From assembly GCF_026191635.1 (NCBI RefSeq), contig NZ_JAKRRW010000003.1, positions 248,001-312,000 on the forward strand: a stretch of 64,000 nt of DNA, given 5' to 3'. Shown one piece after another: positions 8,470-17,048 of this stretch (position 1 is its first letter; each line of letters starts with the position of its first letter). Source of the stretch: Photobacterium obscurum. Its GTDB lineage: Bacteria; Pseudomonadota; Gammaproteobacteria; Enterobacterales; Vibrionaceae. The translations under genes were made by a program, and so were the position numbers. The notes below the pieces were generated by a model. It had not been told where the DNA came from, did not search any database, and was given only the letters and a program-made list of their open reading frames with translations.

Positions 8470-9528
8470 ATGTCGTTTATTACCATTGATGGCCGAAAGA
8501 TAGGCCCCGAACATCCCCCGTATATTATTGCTGAACTGTCAGCTAACCATAATGGCGATATTAACCGAGCATTTCAAATCATGGAAGAAGCTCAAAAGGC
8601 AGGAGCTGATGCGATAAAGCTTCAGACCTACACTCATGAAACAATCACTATAAATTGTGATAGTGAAGACTTTCAGATCCACGGTGGATTATGGGATGGA
8701 CAAACGCTTTATGAGCTTTATAAAGGAGCTCATATGCCATGGGAATGGCATAAGCCACTATTTGAGAAAGCCAAAAAGTTAGGTATTACTATCTTTAGTT
8801 CTCCATTTGATTTTACTGCCGTGGACTTATTGGAAGAACTCGACGCTCCTGCTTACAAAATAGCATCATTTGAATTAGTTGACTTACCTTTGATTGCTCG
8901 GGTTGCTCAAACTGGCAAACCAATGATCATGTCAACAGGGATGGCAAATGAAGATGAGATTGCTGAGGCCATTAAAACGGCAAAGGACAACGGTTGTGAA
9001 GAATTGGTTGTTCTTCACTGTGTAAGTGGGTATCCGGCACCGGCAGAACAATATAATCTCCGTACTATCACGGATATGGCTTCTCGCTTTAATGTACTCT
9101 CTGGGTTATCCGATCACACCATTGATAATGCGACAGCGGTTGCTTCTGTAGCATTAGGGGCGTGCTTGATAGAGAAACATGTTACATTAGATAGGAATGG
9201 AGGAGGGGCTGATGATAGCTTTTCACTGGAGCCAAAAGAACTTGCTCAACTTTGCATGGATAGTAAAACGGCGTGGAAGTCATTAGGTAACGTTAATTAT
9301 GAGCGTACTGAAGCTGAAAAAGGGAATGTAAAGTTCCGTCGTTCGCTTTATATTGTAAAAGATATGGTAGAAGGCGAAGAGTTTACAAAGGAAAATGTGC
9401 GAAGTATACGACCAGGTTTGGGATTGGCACCCAAGGAATATTGGAATGTTCTTGGTAAGAAATCGAACTGTAATATTTCACGCGGTACTGCCTTAAAAGA
9501 TAATCTGATTAAGAAGCAAGATGTTTAG
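8470..9528 (+). CDS. pseI: Pseudaminic acid synthase PseI
   Basis: Condenses phosphoenolpyruvate with the 6-deoxy-2,4-diacetamido-altrose released by PseG to give the nine-carbon acid. NeuB-family TIM barrel (about 30-275) with IIAELSANHNGD, ADAIKLQTYT and GLSDHT, followed by a C-terminal SAF/antifreeze-like domain (about 290-350; RRSLYIVKDM, IRPGLGLAPKEYW), giving the typical 352 aa. An AGGAATT ribosome site lies 6 bp before the ATG. It closes the pse block, giving a complete B-C-(H)-G-I-F set. Confidence 0.95.
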   Translation: MSFITIDGRKIGPEHPPYIIAELSANHNGDINRAFQIMEEAQKAGADAIKLQTYTHETITINCDSEDFQIHGGLWDGQTLYELYKGAHMPWEWHKPLFEKAKKLGITIFSSPFDFTAVDLLEELDAPAYKIASFELVDLPLIARVAQTGKPMIMSTGMANEDEIAEAIKTAKDNGCEELVVLHCVSGYPAPAEQYNLRTITDMASRFNVLSGLSDHTIDNATAVASVALGACLIEKHVTLDRNGGGADDSFSLEPKELAQLCMDSKTAWKSLGNVNYERTEAEKGNVKFRRSLYIVKDMVEGEEFTKENVRSIRPGLGLAPKEYWNVLGKKSNCNISRGTALKDNLIKKQDV

Positions 9529-9697
9529 TGTTTTTTAATGAAACCTACCGTAATATATCTAATGAAATTTTTTTGTTATGTGCTGTTTTAAATGTTACAT
9601 AATGAATCTTTTTCTTGTAAATATTATGATTATATTATCCAAATTATCAGCTAGCATGTGAATAACTTAATTATTAAACATATATTATGTCTATAAA
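9529..9697 (+). other. AT-rich gap between pseI and wzx
   Basis: 169 bp, strongly AT-rich, no ORF and no clear hairpin terminator. It marks the switch from the moderately AT-rich pse genes to the much more AT-rich flippase/glycosyltransferase block, consistent with a cassette junction. No convincing ribosome site is visible before the wzx ATG. Confidence 0.5.
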
Positions 9698-10975
9698 ATG
9701 AAAAAAGAGAATAAAGAGTTTATCTCTAATACATTAGTTTATTTTGTGTCGAATATACTTAATGCTGCAATTCCATTTATTCTTTTGCCTATTTTAACAA
9801 GAAGTCTAACACCAGCAGAGTATGGCCAAGTTGCTATTTTTCAGGTGACAATAAGTGCGCTATCTGCTTTTGTTGGGTTCAGTGTTAATGGTTCTGCTGT
9901 AAGAAAGTTTTATAGCAAGGAAATGCAAGAAGCTGAATACAAAAAATATCTTGGCGCTTGTTTTCAAATTTTATTATTCAGCTTATGCGTAATATTGTCT
10001 ATTGTTGTATTATTTTCAGAATATTTAGTAAGGTGGATAGGTCTTAGTCTTGATTGGATAATTCTAGCGGTAATATCATCTGCTGCATTATTCTTATTGC
10101 AGATGAGACTTATGCAGTGGCAAGTTAGAAAAAAAGCAAAACGATATGGTGCTTTCCAGGTTTCATATAGTTTGACAAATTTATTAATATCGCTTTTTTT
10201 AGTGTTTTCTCTTTACTATGGAGCGGAGGGAAGGATTGCTGGAATTGCCATTTCATCAATAATATTTGCTCTACTTTCATTGTATTTTTTAAAGCGTGAA
10301 AAGTTAATTATATTTTTTACGTGGAATAAGAGATACATCAAAGAAGCAATTAATTATGGCGTCTATCTTATACCTCATGTGTCTGGAATATTTCTTTTAA
10401 GTTCAGTCGACAGAATTGTTATCAATTCAAAATTAGGAATGGAACAAGCTGGTATTTATATGGTGGCTGTTCAATTATGTGGGGTATTTACAATATGTTT
10501 TGATGCAATAAATAAAGCATTTGTACCTTGGCTATTTGAGCGTTTAAAAAGAAATCTGGTAAACGAACTAGCTCAAATCGTTAAGTTTACATATATATAT
10601 ATGTGTGTATTGAGCTTTTTATGTATTGTTGGATATTATGTCGCACCACACTTTATAGGTATTGTTGCAGGGGATGAATATTTAGCTGCTGCACAAGTCG
10701 TTGGAATACTCTGTGTTGGACAAGCATTCAACGGTATGTATCTAATGATGACTAATTATATACTCTATAAAAAGAATACAGGTGTTTTATCCTCTATTAC
10801 GATAAGTTCTGGATTAATTAATGTATTACTATCAATACACTTAATTGACTCTTATGGTTTTCAAGGGGTTGCTTTATCATTTGTAATTTCAATGTTATTT
10901 AGATTTATAACGACATGGTGGTTTGCTAGTAAAAGCTATTCAATGCCATGGCTTTCCTTTTCAACTGTAAAATAA
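9698..10975 (+). CDS. wzx: Wzx-type polysaccharide flippase
   Basis: Inner-membrane MATE/MOP-superfamily flippase that moves lipid-linked repeat units to the periplasm. The 425 aa protein is hydrophobic with about 12 membrane segments and a typical opening (NTLVYFVSNILNAAIPFILL, RSLTPAEYGQVA) for the polysaccharide biosynthesis protein family. Strongly AT-rich codon use, like other serotype-specific genes. It sits between the CMP-nonulosonate genes and candidate glycosyltransferases, so it probably flips the nonulosonate-containing unit; specificity cannot be read from sequence. Confidence 0.88.
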   Translation: MKKENKEFISNTLVYFVSNILNAAIPFILLPILTRSLTPAEYGQVAIFQVTISALSAFVGFSVNGSAVRKFYSKEMQEAEYKKYLGACFQILLFSLCVILSIVVLFSEYLVRWIGLSLDWIILAVISSAALFLLQMRLMQWQVRKKAKRYGAFQVSYSLTNLLISLFLVFSLYYGAEGRIAGIAISSIIFALLSLYFLKREKLIIFFTWNKRYIKEAINYGVYLIPHVSGIFLLSSVDRIVINSKLGMEQAGIYMVAVQLCGVFTICFDAINKAFVPWLFERLKRNLVNELAQIVKFTYIYMCVLSFLCIVGYYVAPHFIGIVAGDEYLAAAQVVGILCVGQAFNGMYLMMTNYILYKKNTGVLSSITISSGLINVLLSIHLIDSYGFQGVALSFVISMLFRFITTWWFASKSYSMPWLSFSTVK

Positions 10976-11009
10976 TATCGATACGACTGTTAATAAGTTA
11001 GGAAGATTT

Positions 11010-12110
11010 GTGAAAAAATACGTTATTGTTAGTACATACCCAGAAACTGGTTCAAAAAACATTGGTGATCAGCTTATTACAACAGCTTTAGTTAATTTAC
11101 TGAAATTTGTCAAAGGAGATGAAATCAGTATTTCAACTGTCTGGCGGGAACAGGATTGGGACGAAATAAAAGAAGAACTTAACAATGCAGATGCAATAAT
11201 TTTTGCTTGCTTAGCTATAAGAAAATCAATGCATTGTAAAGAGTACCCTTATCTAGATAAAATCATAGAATTAAATACGCCTGTTGCAGTAATTGCTGCT
11301 GGTACATCTTTAGATGTAACTAAGTCAAAAGAATCGGCTTATGAAGACTTCTCAAAGGAAACGTTGTTACTACTAGAAAAGCTAGATAAAAAGTGCCTAT
11401 TTTTCACAACGCGAGGTTACTTAACACAAGCATTTTGTGAACGCATTAATATGAATAATACACACTTTTCTGGTGATGTGGCGTTTTTCGATGAAACTTA
11501 TGGGGCTAAGAAATTTGAGCCAAATAAAATCATTAAGAAGATCGTTATATCAGACCCCCATAGAGCAAAAATGTATCTTAATTCATTTGATAGTCTAGTA
11601 AAAGGTATGAGAGAGCTCTATCCAACAGCGGAAATAACAGTAGCTCTACATGGTAATGAGCCTACCATTGAAGCTTATGCTATAAGAGAAGGACTTAAAG
11701 TAAGTAAAATATACGAAAATAGATATGAAGGTCTGCGGATCTATGATAATGCAGATTTACATGTAGGTTATAGAGTTCATGCACACGTTTCAGCTCTAAA
11801 GCGCAGAGTTTATTCCTATCTATTAGAGCAAGATGGAAGAGGGTGTGATTATGGATTGACGTTAGAAAAAAAGATATCAGTACCAAACTATTTGCCAAGT
11901 TCTAGATTTAAATTATTAAACCTTGCTGATAGGGTGATGTTGAAATTTTTTGGCTTTAACACTTGCAAAGCATCTACGGTGGAAGTTGAGGAGATGATTG
12001 CATTGATAAAGAATGATAGTAATTATGGTTTTATTAAGTTTAATAAATTAGAGGAACAAATATGCGGTTTCTCAACAAAATTAACTGAATCTATTAAGCA
12101 ATTGCCTTAG
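11010..12110 (+). CDS. Polysaccharide pyruvyltransferase family protein
   Basis: GTG start at 11010 behind GGAAGA. The 366 aa protein begins IVSTYPETGSKNIGDQLI and carries NADLHVGYRVHAHVSAL in the C-terminal third, the pattern of the pyruvyltransferase/CsaB-like family (GT-B-like fold), with a central DPHRAKMYL segment. Members add ketal pyruvate to a sugar, but some homologues in polysaccharide loci act as glycosyltransferases or have unknown roles. A cytoplasmic protein without membrane segments, probably modifying the lipid-linked unit before flipping. The family call is good; donor and acceptor are unknown. Confidence 0.7.
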   Translation: MKKYVIVSTYPETGSKNIGDQLITTALVNLLKFVKGDEISISTVWREQDWDEIKEELNNADAIIFACLAIRKSMHCKEYPYLDKIIELNTPVAVIAAGTSLDVTKSKESAYEDFSKETLLLLEKLDKKCLFFTTRGYLTQAFCERINMNNTHFSGDVAFFDETYGAKKFEPNKIIKKIVISDPHRAKMYLNSFDSLVKGMRELYPTAEITVALHGNEPTIEAYAIREGLKVSKIYENRYEGLRIYDNADLHVGYRVHAHVSALKRRVYSYLLEQDGRGCDYGLTLEKKISVPNYLPSSRFKLLNLADRVMLKFFGFNTCKASTVEVEEMIALIKNDSNYGFIKFNKLEEQICGFSTKLTESIKQLP

Positions 12111-12134
12111 TAACTATTGTATTCATGAGGAAGT

Positions 12135-13367
12135 ATGAATTTCTTTTATACATTATTTAAGTTGAATATTGTTGATTACAATTTCGACCTTTCATCTGAA
12201 GAAATAAAGCAAGTCGAAAGGCTAAACTCAGGCAAGTTCGGTTTGCTTGAAGGGCTTGCAAGGTACTTTTATAATTTATTGAAGTCATTAGTTTTTTTGC
12301 AATTTAATTGTTGTAAGCATACGAATAAAGTGGTTTTTTTTGCAGGTTCTAAAAATCAGTTTATTCCGCTAGAGAAGCTTAATAAAAAAATTGACGAAAC
12401 GAAATTTATTTATCATGGTTCATACTCTGACTATAAGTTTTTTTCTAACGCAGAGTTTTTCTCATATTTTATATCCTTGTTTTTTTTGCCTATCTATATA
12501 TATAGATACTTAAAGACATCATCATCCTATCAAAGGAAAATGATGAGATGTAGGTTTGATAGATATATCCATACATACGGTCTTTTTTGTTTATATGGTT
12601 TTAGTTTTAAAGGCTCTCGTACTAAATATGTCTTTTTTAGTAATGACCATACAGTTTGGACTAGAGTCGCCAACTCAGTATGTAGACTAAATGGTATTGA
12701 AACAGTGTATATTCAACATGCTAATGTCAGCAAAACTTTCCCAAAATTAGAGTTTGACTATGCATTTTTGGATGGAGAGTATTCTGAAAGCGTTTATGAA
12801 CGACAGAAATATACTAAGGTTTATAAAGTAGGTTGCTTAAGATTTGAAGGTGAAATCTCGCTTACTAAACCAGAAGATAAGCTGAATACCATATTATGTT
12901 TTAATAGATTAGACTCGGAAGAGTTTATAGTTTCATTGTGTGGGAAAATACTTGAAAAAGTAGGCTTACAAATAGTCGGCTTTAGATTGCACCCTGCAGA
13001 CCGTCGGGTTCACTTAGCAAAAAAATTGGAAAGTATGGGCCTTAAAAATGAAACAAAAGGGTCTTCAATTTCGAGTCTCTCCAAGTATAAATTTTGTTTT
13101 GCTGGGAATTCATCAGTATTCCTAGATGCATCTATAGCTGGTTGTAAGAGCATTTCTTACGAAGGTTGGTTTGGGACTGAGGATTATTATTCATTTAAGA
13201 AAAATGGAATAGTAAATGTTTTTTGTGACCTTAATTTACTACTTTCTTATTTAGGTCAAATTGATGATAGCTCTATCGAAGTTTCTTCAATATATAATTC
13301 AGTCGATCCTGAACTAATCTGTTGTCAATACCCATCAGAGAGAATAATGAAGGTTTTGAAGCTATAG
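12135..13367 (+). CDS. Candidate GT-B glycosyltransferase (possible nonulosonate transferase)
   Basis: 410 aa, very AT-rich, not confidently assigned. Visible motifs are ETVYIQHANVS, GFRLHPADRR and AGNSSVFLDASIAG. An (R/K)xHP motif followed by a GNSS-type Ser pair is also seen in sialyl-, polysialyl- and CDP-glycerol-type transferases with a GT-B fold. Because the operon makes a CMP-nonulosonate and needs an enzyme to use it, transfer of that sugar is a reasonable guess. A hydrophobic patch near residues 110-125 (FSYFISLFFLPIYIYRYL) may help membrane association. Starts 24 bp after the previous stop, with GAGGAAG before the ATG. Confidence 0.5.
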   Translation: MNFFYTLFKLNIVDYNFDLSSEEIKQVERLNSGKFGLLEGLARYFYNLLKSLVFLQFNCCKHTNKVVFFAGSKNQFIPLEKLNKKIDETKFIYHGSYSDYKFFSNAEFFSYFISLFFLPIYIYRYLKTSSSYQRKMMRCRFDRYIHTYGLFCLYGFSFKGSRTKYVFFSNDHTVWTRVANSVCRLNGIETVYIQHANVSKTFPKLEFDYAFLDGEYSESVYERQKYTKVYKVGCLRFEGEISLTKPEDKLNTILCFNRLDSEEFIVSLCGKILEKVGLQIVGFRLHPADRRVHLAKKLESMGLKNETKGSSISSLSKYKFCFAGNSSVFLDASIAGCKSISYEGWFGTEDYYSFKKNGIVNVFCDLNLLLSYLGQIDDSSIEVSSIYNSVDPELICCQYPSERIMKVLKL

Positions 13368-13429
13368 CGTTAATCTAGTGTGTTTATCTTCTCGTAAATA
13401 AGAATGAGAACTTAATAAAGATAAAATAT

Positions 13430-13565
13430 CTTATACTGTTTAACTCCTATAATTATATGCCGGGAGGCTATTTAATCATTTACTCTGACTTAGTATTTAG
13501 CATAATACACTAAGTTCATTAAATGCTTGATACAACGTGGCCATCCTATTGTATGATTGCTAGGG
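13430..13565 (+). pseudogene. Possible decayed GT4 glycosyltransferase N-terminus in a 316-bp gap
   Basis: The gap 13368-13683 has no intact gene. Two short translated pieces resemble the start of a family-4 glycosyltransferase: LFNSYNYMPGGYLIIYSDL (ending at a stop at 13511) and, in a different frame, KFIKCLIQRGHPIV (ending at 13554). In GT4 enzymes a PPxxGG motif is followed by an RGHxV motif at about this distance. The frame change and stops suggest a relic. It rests on very short matches. Confidence 0.25.
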
Positions 13566-13683
13566 ATTGTCAACGTACTCCCGGTGTACATTTAATTACT
13601 TTTTATTGATATAGGAACTATGTTCACTTACTTCTTCTCACTAGAGGGAATTCAGTTTGTAAGTTTCTACATATCGGGTATCA

Positions 13684-14886
13684 TTGGTGCTTTATGATGA
13701 ATCTTCAAATGATGGTACATCATGCCGGTTAAATGAATTTGTTTTTTTGGGTGTAAATTTGTCTGCCATTGTTAACAGAAAGTTAATTGTTGAGTTTTTG
13801 GGTATATCCCTACTACTAACACTATTTGTTATTTCGAATCAGTTGGAATCAGCTGAATTGAAATTTGCATTACTTACGGCTATTTATGTACTTTTTTCAT
13901 GTTTATTATTTGGAATTAGTAGGAACAAATACATTATAATGTTGTCTGTTTTTTCGGCTATATTGTATATTCCAGTTGTAATATTTAGCAATAATGCAAC
14001 GACAATGCCCGTATTAATATATCAATATTCTTCATTGATTTTTGGATTTTCATTAAGCTGTTATCTGTATTCTAAACCTGATTTGTTTTATAAGGTTTCT
14101 AATTTTAATTTGTCATTTTTCACTTTATTTTTGACAGTCCATTATATAATTAGTCTTCAGTCAGGCGCCCCTTTTTATATTTATGCTAATGATATATTTG
14201 CAGGTTTAAGCAGAAATGTTGTTAGCTTTTACGCCATTTTCTCAATGGCTGCATATTTGTTTTCATGTAAACTTTATTCTCAAAAAATAAAATATATAAG
14301 GCTTTTTGCACTTGTTGTTTTTTGTGTTTTACTTTTTGGAAGAAGTGGAATTGCAATATCTTTGGCGGTGTTACTATTAGCCCTATTTCATGGTAGTTTA
14401 AAGAAAGGCTTTATCATATTCATTGTGATATCCCTATTTGTGTTGGTATTTTATCATTCGTTAGAATTATCATTGATGGAGACCAACTTTTCTAAGGGGG
14501 TTGAATCACCAAGAAGCTCAATGAACGCGGAGTTTCTCGGAATGTTAGATTTGAAAACCCTTTTATTTGGTGTGAAACTTTCAGATATGCCAACTGTAAT
14601 GCTTTTTGAAGGAAATCCACATAATTCATTTATATCAGTCAATATGAAGTTTGGCTACATTCTTTTATTTTATATTGCAATGATTTTATTTTGTCTAGTG
14701 GTTTTTGCTTTCTTTGACTTGTTTTACTTTATTCTTTTCACGTTACTTATATTTCGGTATTCTTTAGACACGGTTGCATTTTTTGGCCAATTTACTGATT
14801 TGATTTTATATTTGCACGTCATTCATGCTTTTAACTTGGTTTCAAAGAATACTATTATAATTAACAAGTTAAGCAAAAGGTTGTGA
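13684..14886 (+). CDS. wzy: Wzy-type polysaccharide polymerase (O-antigen ligase/polymerase-like membrane protein)
   Basis: About 400 aa, highly hydrophobic with roughly 10 membrane segments and a long loop near residues 265-310 (SPRSSMNAEFLG, GNPHNSFISV). The NPHNSF element in a periplasmic loop is common in Wzy/WaaL-like proteins. Wzy joins repeat units at the periplasmic face. The start is uncertain: no ATG fits, and the listed TTG (13684) gives an odd N-terminus, LVLYDESSNDGTS, resembling a glycosyltransferase-2 motif. A later TTG or GTG, near codon 24, would remove it. Extremely AT-rich, as usual for wzy. Confidence 0.7.
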   Translation: MVLYDESSNDGTSCRLNEFVFLGVNLSAIVNRKLIVEFLGISLLLTLFVISNQLESAELKFALLTAIYVLFSCLLFGISRNKYIIMLSVFSAILYIPVVIFSNNATTMPVLIYQYSSLIFGFSLSCYLYSKPDLFYKVSNFNLSFFTLFLTVHYIISLQSGAPFYIYANDIFAGLSRNVVSFYAIFSMAAYLFSCKLYSQKIKYIRLFALVVFCVLLFGRSGIAISLAVLLLALFHGSLKKGFIIFIVISLFVLVFYHSLELSLMETNFSKGVESPRSSMNAEFLGMLDLKTLLFGVKLSDMPTVMLFEGNPHNSFISVNMKFGYILLFYIAMILFCLVVFAFFDLFYFILFTLLIFRYSLDTVAFFGQFTDLILYLHVIHAFNLVSKNTIIINKLSKRL

Positions 14887-15602
14887 TATTGGGTGCTAAA
14901 AATATAAAATCCACTTGTAGCAATTTCCATGCGATTTTATTCAGCATCATAATTTTATGTTGCAATTATTCACTATTTTAAAGTTGTAACAGTCACTACT
15001 CAAGCCTGTAAATTAATATAGGTATTAAGTAAAAAGCGCTATCAATATGCTATTGCTTTCCATATTGTAAATTTAGTTATTATTAGTTAGAAAAATATAG
15101 ATAGAAAAAGTATCGAAATTACAATTCTTAATTTATTGCATTTAATGTTCAAAGATATAGCTTATATTGAGTATGTGAGTGATGATAAATCCATATGGAT
15201 TTAGTGAAAGTTCAATATTAAGATCTTTGGTGAAAATTAGTTGATAGCAATAGAGGTTGCTCGAGTATTATTATTAAGGTTCAGTCATTTATATTTGAAT
15301 ATATTAATGATTGATAAACGTTTAGGAGTGTAAATTTAGTGTAACGTAACGAAGTGGATCCTTAACATTACAATGTTATTACGGTTTCATAAGCTATGTT
15401 TAAGAGTGAGCTTTCTGTGACATTGATTTAGTATATAGTTATATCTCTAACTTTTTTCAAATTAATTATGATGTGGTCGTTTCCCTTTTAAAAGTTCATT
15501 TTTTAAATTAAGAACGAACTATTTCGAAATAATATTTTTGTGTACTAAAATTTGATGGTCATTTTTAATGATAAAGAATAATTTTATTATGGTATTGACA
15601 TT
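14887..15602 (+). other. 716-bp AT-rich gap without an intact gene
   Basis: No reading frame of useful length on either strand. Two short adjacent pieces in different frames (ATG 15145, reading MFKDIAYIEYVSDDKS, then NPYGFSESSILRSLVKI from about 15190) could be remains of one gene, but the family is not recognisable. No strong terminator is seen. It may be a deleted glycosyltransferase gene, with the wzy-to-GT2 spacing left behind. Confidence 0.4.
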
Positions 15603-16358
15603 ATGAATAAACAGCATTTGATTTCAATTATTACACCATCCTATAAATCAAAAAGATTTATACAGGAAACAATAGACAGTGTTGCTTCACAGTCATATGA
15701 TAATTTTGAAATGCTTATCGTCGATGATTGCTCTCCTGATGGAAGTGCGGATTTCATTAGCTCGATTTTACCAGATGCTCGATTTAAGTTGATTCGACTA
15801 GCTGAAAATGTTGGTGCGGCTGAAGCTCGAAATGTTGCATTAAAGCATGCGAAAGGTAAGTTTATCGCATTCTTAGATGCTGATGATCTCTGGATGCCTG
15901 ATAAATTAGCTAAGCAAATTGCTTTTATGAAAGCGAAAGATATTGCTTTTTCTTATACATCTTATGATCTTATTGATCAAGGTGGGAACGATCTCAATAA
16001 AACTATTCGAGTGCCTGAATCTATTTCTGCACATGATTATATGAAGAACACCATAATTGGTTGTTTGACTGTTATTATTGATCGAGAAAAAGTAAAAGAC
16101 TTTATAATGCCAAACTTGAAAAGTAGTCATGATATGGCTTTATGGATTGATATTATGCAAGATAATAATGTTCTTGCATATGGTATAGATGAAATTTTAT
16201 CAAGATATCGCTTGGTTTCAACGTCTAATACAGCAAATAAATTTAAGGCTGCAAAAGATGTCTGGAAGGTATATCGTGACTATCTTGAAATTAACTTTTT
16301 TAAATCTTCTTGGCTATTTCTAAATTACGCTATCAATGCAACAATTAAAAGAATTTAA
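15603..16358 (+). CDS. Family 2 glycosyltransferase
   Basis: Inverting GT-A glycosyltransferase acting at the cytoplasmic membrane face on undecaprenyl-linked sugar. N-terminal LISIITPSYKSKRFI, then MLIVDDCSPDGSADF (nucleotide-binding Asp pair), NVGAAEARNVAL and the DXD-containing FLDADDLWMPDKL. 251 aa, a single catalytic domain. Resembles WcaA/EpsE-like enzymes; donor sugar unknown. Followed 9 bp later by the phosphoglycosyl transferase gene. Confidence 0.88.
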   Translation: MNKQHLISIITPSYKSKRFIQETIDSVASQSYDNFEMLIVDDCSPDGSADFISSILPDARFKLIRLAENVGAAEARNVALKHAKGKFIAFLDADDLWMPDKLAKQIAFMKAKDIAFSYTSYDLIDQGGNDLNKTIRVPESISAHDYMKNTIIGCLTVIIDREKVKDFIMPNLKSSHDMALWIDIMQDNNVLAYGIDEILSRYRLVSTSNTANKFKAAKDVWKVYRDYLEINFFKSSWLFLNYAINATIKRI

Positions 16359-16367
16359 GGAAGTGTT

Positions 16368-17048
16368 TTGACCGCTACTCAAAATATATTAAAGAGATTG
16401 CTTGATTTTTCACTTTCTCTAATAGGTTTGTTAGTTCTTTCGCCAATTTTAATTATTGGCTGGATTTTAGCAAGTTATAGTACGCGCTCTAATGGTTTTT
16501 TCATTCAAGAACGAATTGGGTTGTACGGTAAAAAGTTTAAAGTTTTCAAACTTAAAACAATGAAAGATTCTAATTGTTCTCATAGTTCAGTTACAGCATT
16601 GAATGAAAATAGAATTACTAGAGTTGGTCTTTTTTTAAGAAAGACAAAAGTTGATGAACTTCCTCAATTAATTAATGTGCTTTTTGGTCAAATGAGCTTT
16701 GTCGGACCTCGGCCGGATGTTCCTGGTTTTGCTGACATACTAGAGGGTGATGATAGAGTCGTTTTACAACTTCGTCCAGGGATTACTGGTTTAGCAACAA
16801 TTTACTTTAGATACGAAGAAGATATTTTAAATAAAGTTAGCAATCCTGAAACTTTTAATTCTGAAATAATTTTCCCATTGAAGGTTATTTTAAACAAGCA
16901 GTATTTCAGTACATTTTCATTTAAACAAGACGTTGATTGCATTCTACAGACAGCTTGTGGTCTAACTATTTTTTCAAAGTCTATAGAACCGATTAAAACA
17001 CCTGAAGAATGCGCAAATATGTTGGATAAGTATAATGTTAAAAACTAA
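16368..17048 (+). CDS. Initiating sugar-phosphate transferase (PglC/WcaJ-family monotopic phosphoglycosyl transferase)
   Basis: Transfers a sugar-1-phosphate from a UDP-sugar to undecaprenyl phosphate, the first committed membrane step. TTG start with AAGGAAG 5-10 bp upstream. One N-terminal hydrophobic re-entrant helix (LLDFSLSLIGLLVLSPILII), then FFIQERIGLYGKKFKVFKLKTM, RKTKVDELPQLINVL with the catalytic D-E pair, and FVGPRPDVPG. 226 aa is the short PglC-type form without the WcaJ N-terminal membrane bundle. It overlaps the following aminotransferase gene by 14 bp, so the two probably use and make the same 4-amino sugar. Confidence 0.9.
   Translation: MTATQNILKRLLDFSLSLIGLLVLSPILIIGWILASYSTRSNGFFIQERIGLYGKKFKVFKLKTMKDSNCSHSSVTALNENRITRVGLFLRKTKVDELPQLINVLFGQMSFVGPRPDVPGFADILEGDDRVVLQLRPGITGLATIYFRYEEDILNKVSNPETFNSEIIFPLKVILNKQYFSTFSFKQDVDCILQTACGLTIFSKSIEPIKTPEECANMLDKYNVKN

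Noticed and set aside
10590..10606. ATATATATAT run in the wzx gene as a phase-variable tract
   Set aside because: A short AT dinucleotide run in a very AT-rich gene; length change of 2 would break the frame, but the tract is too short to claim slippage.
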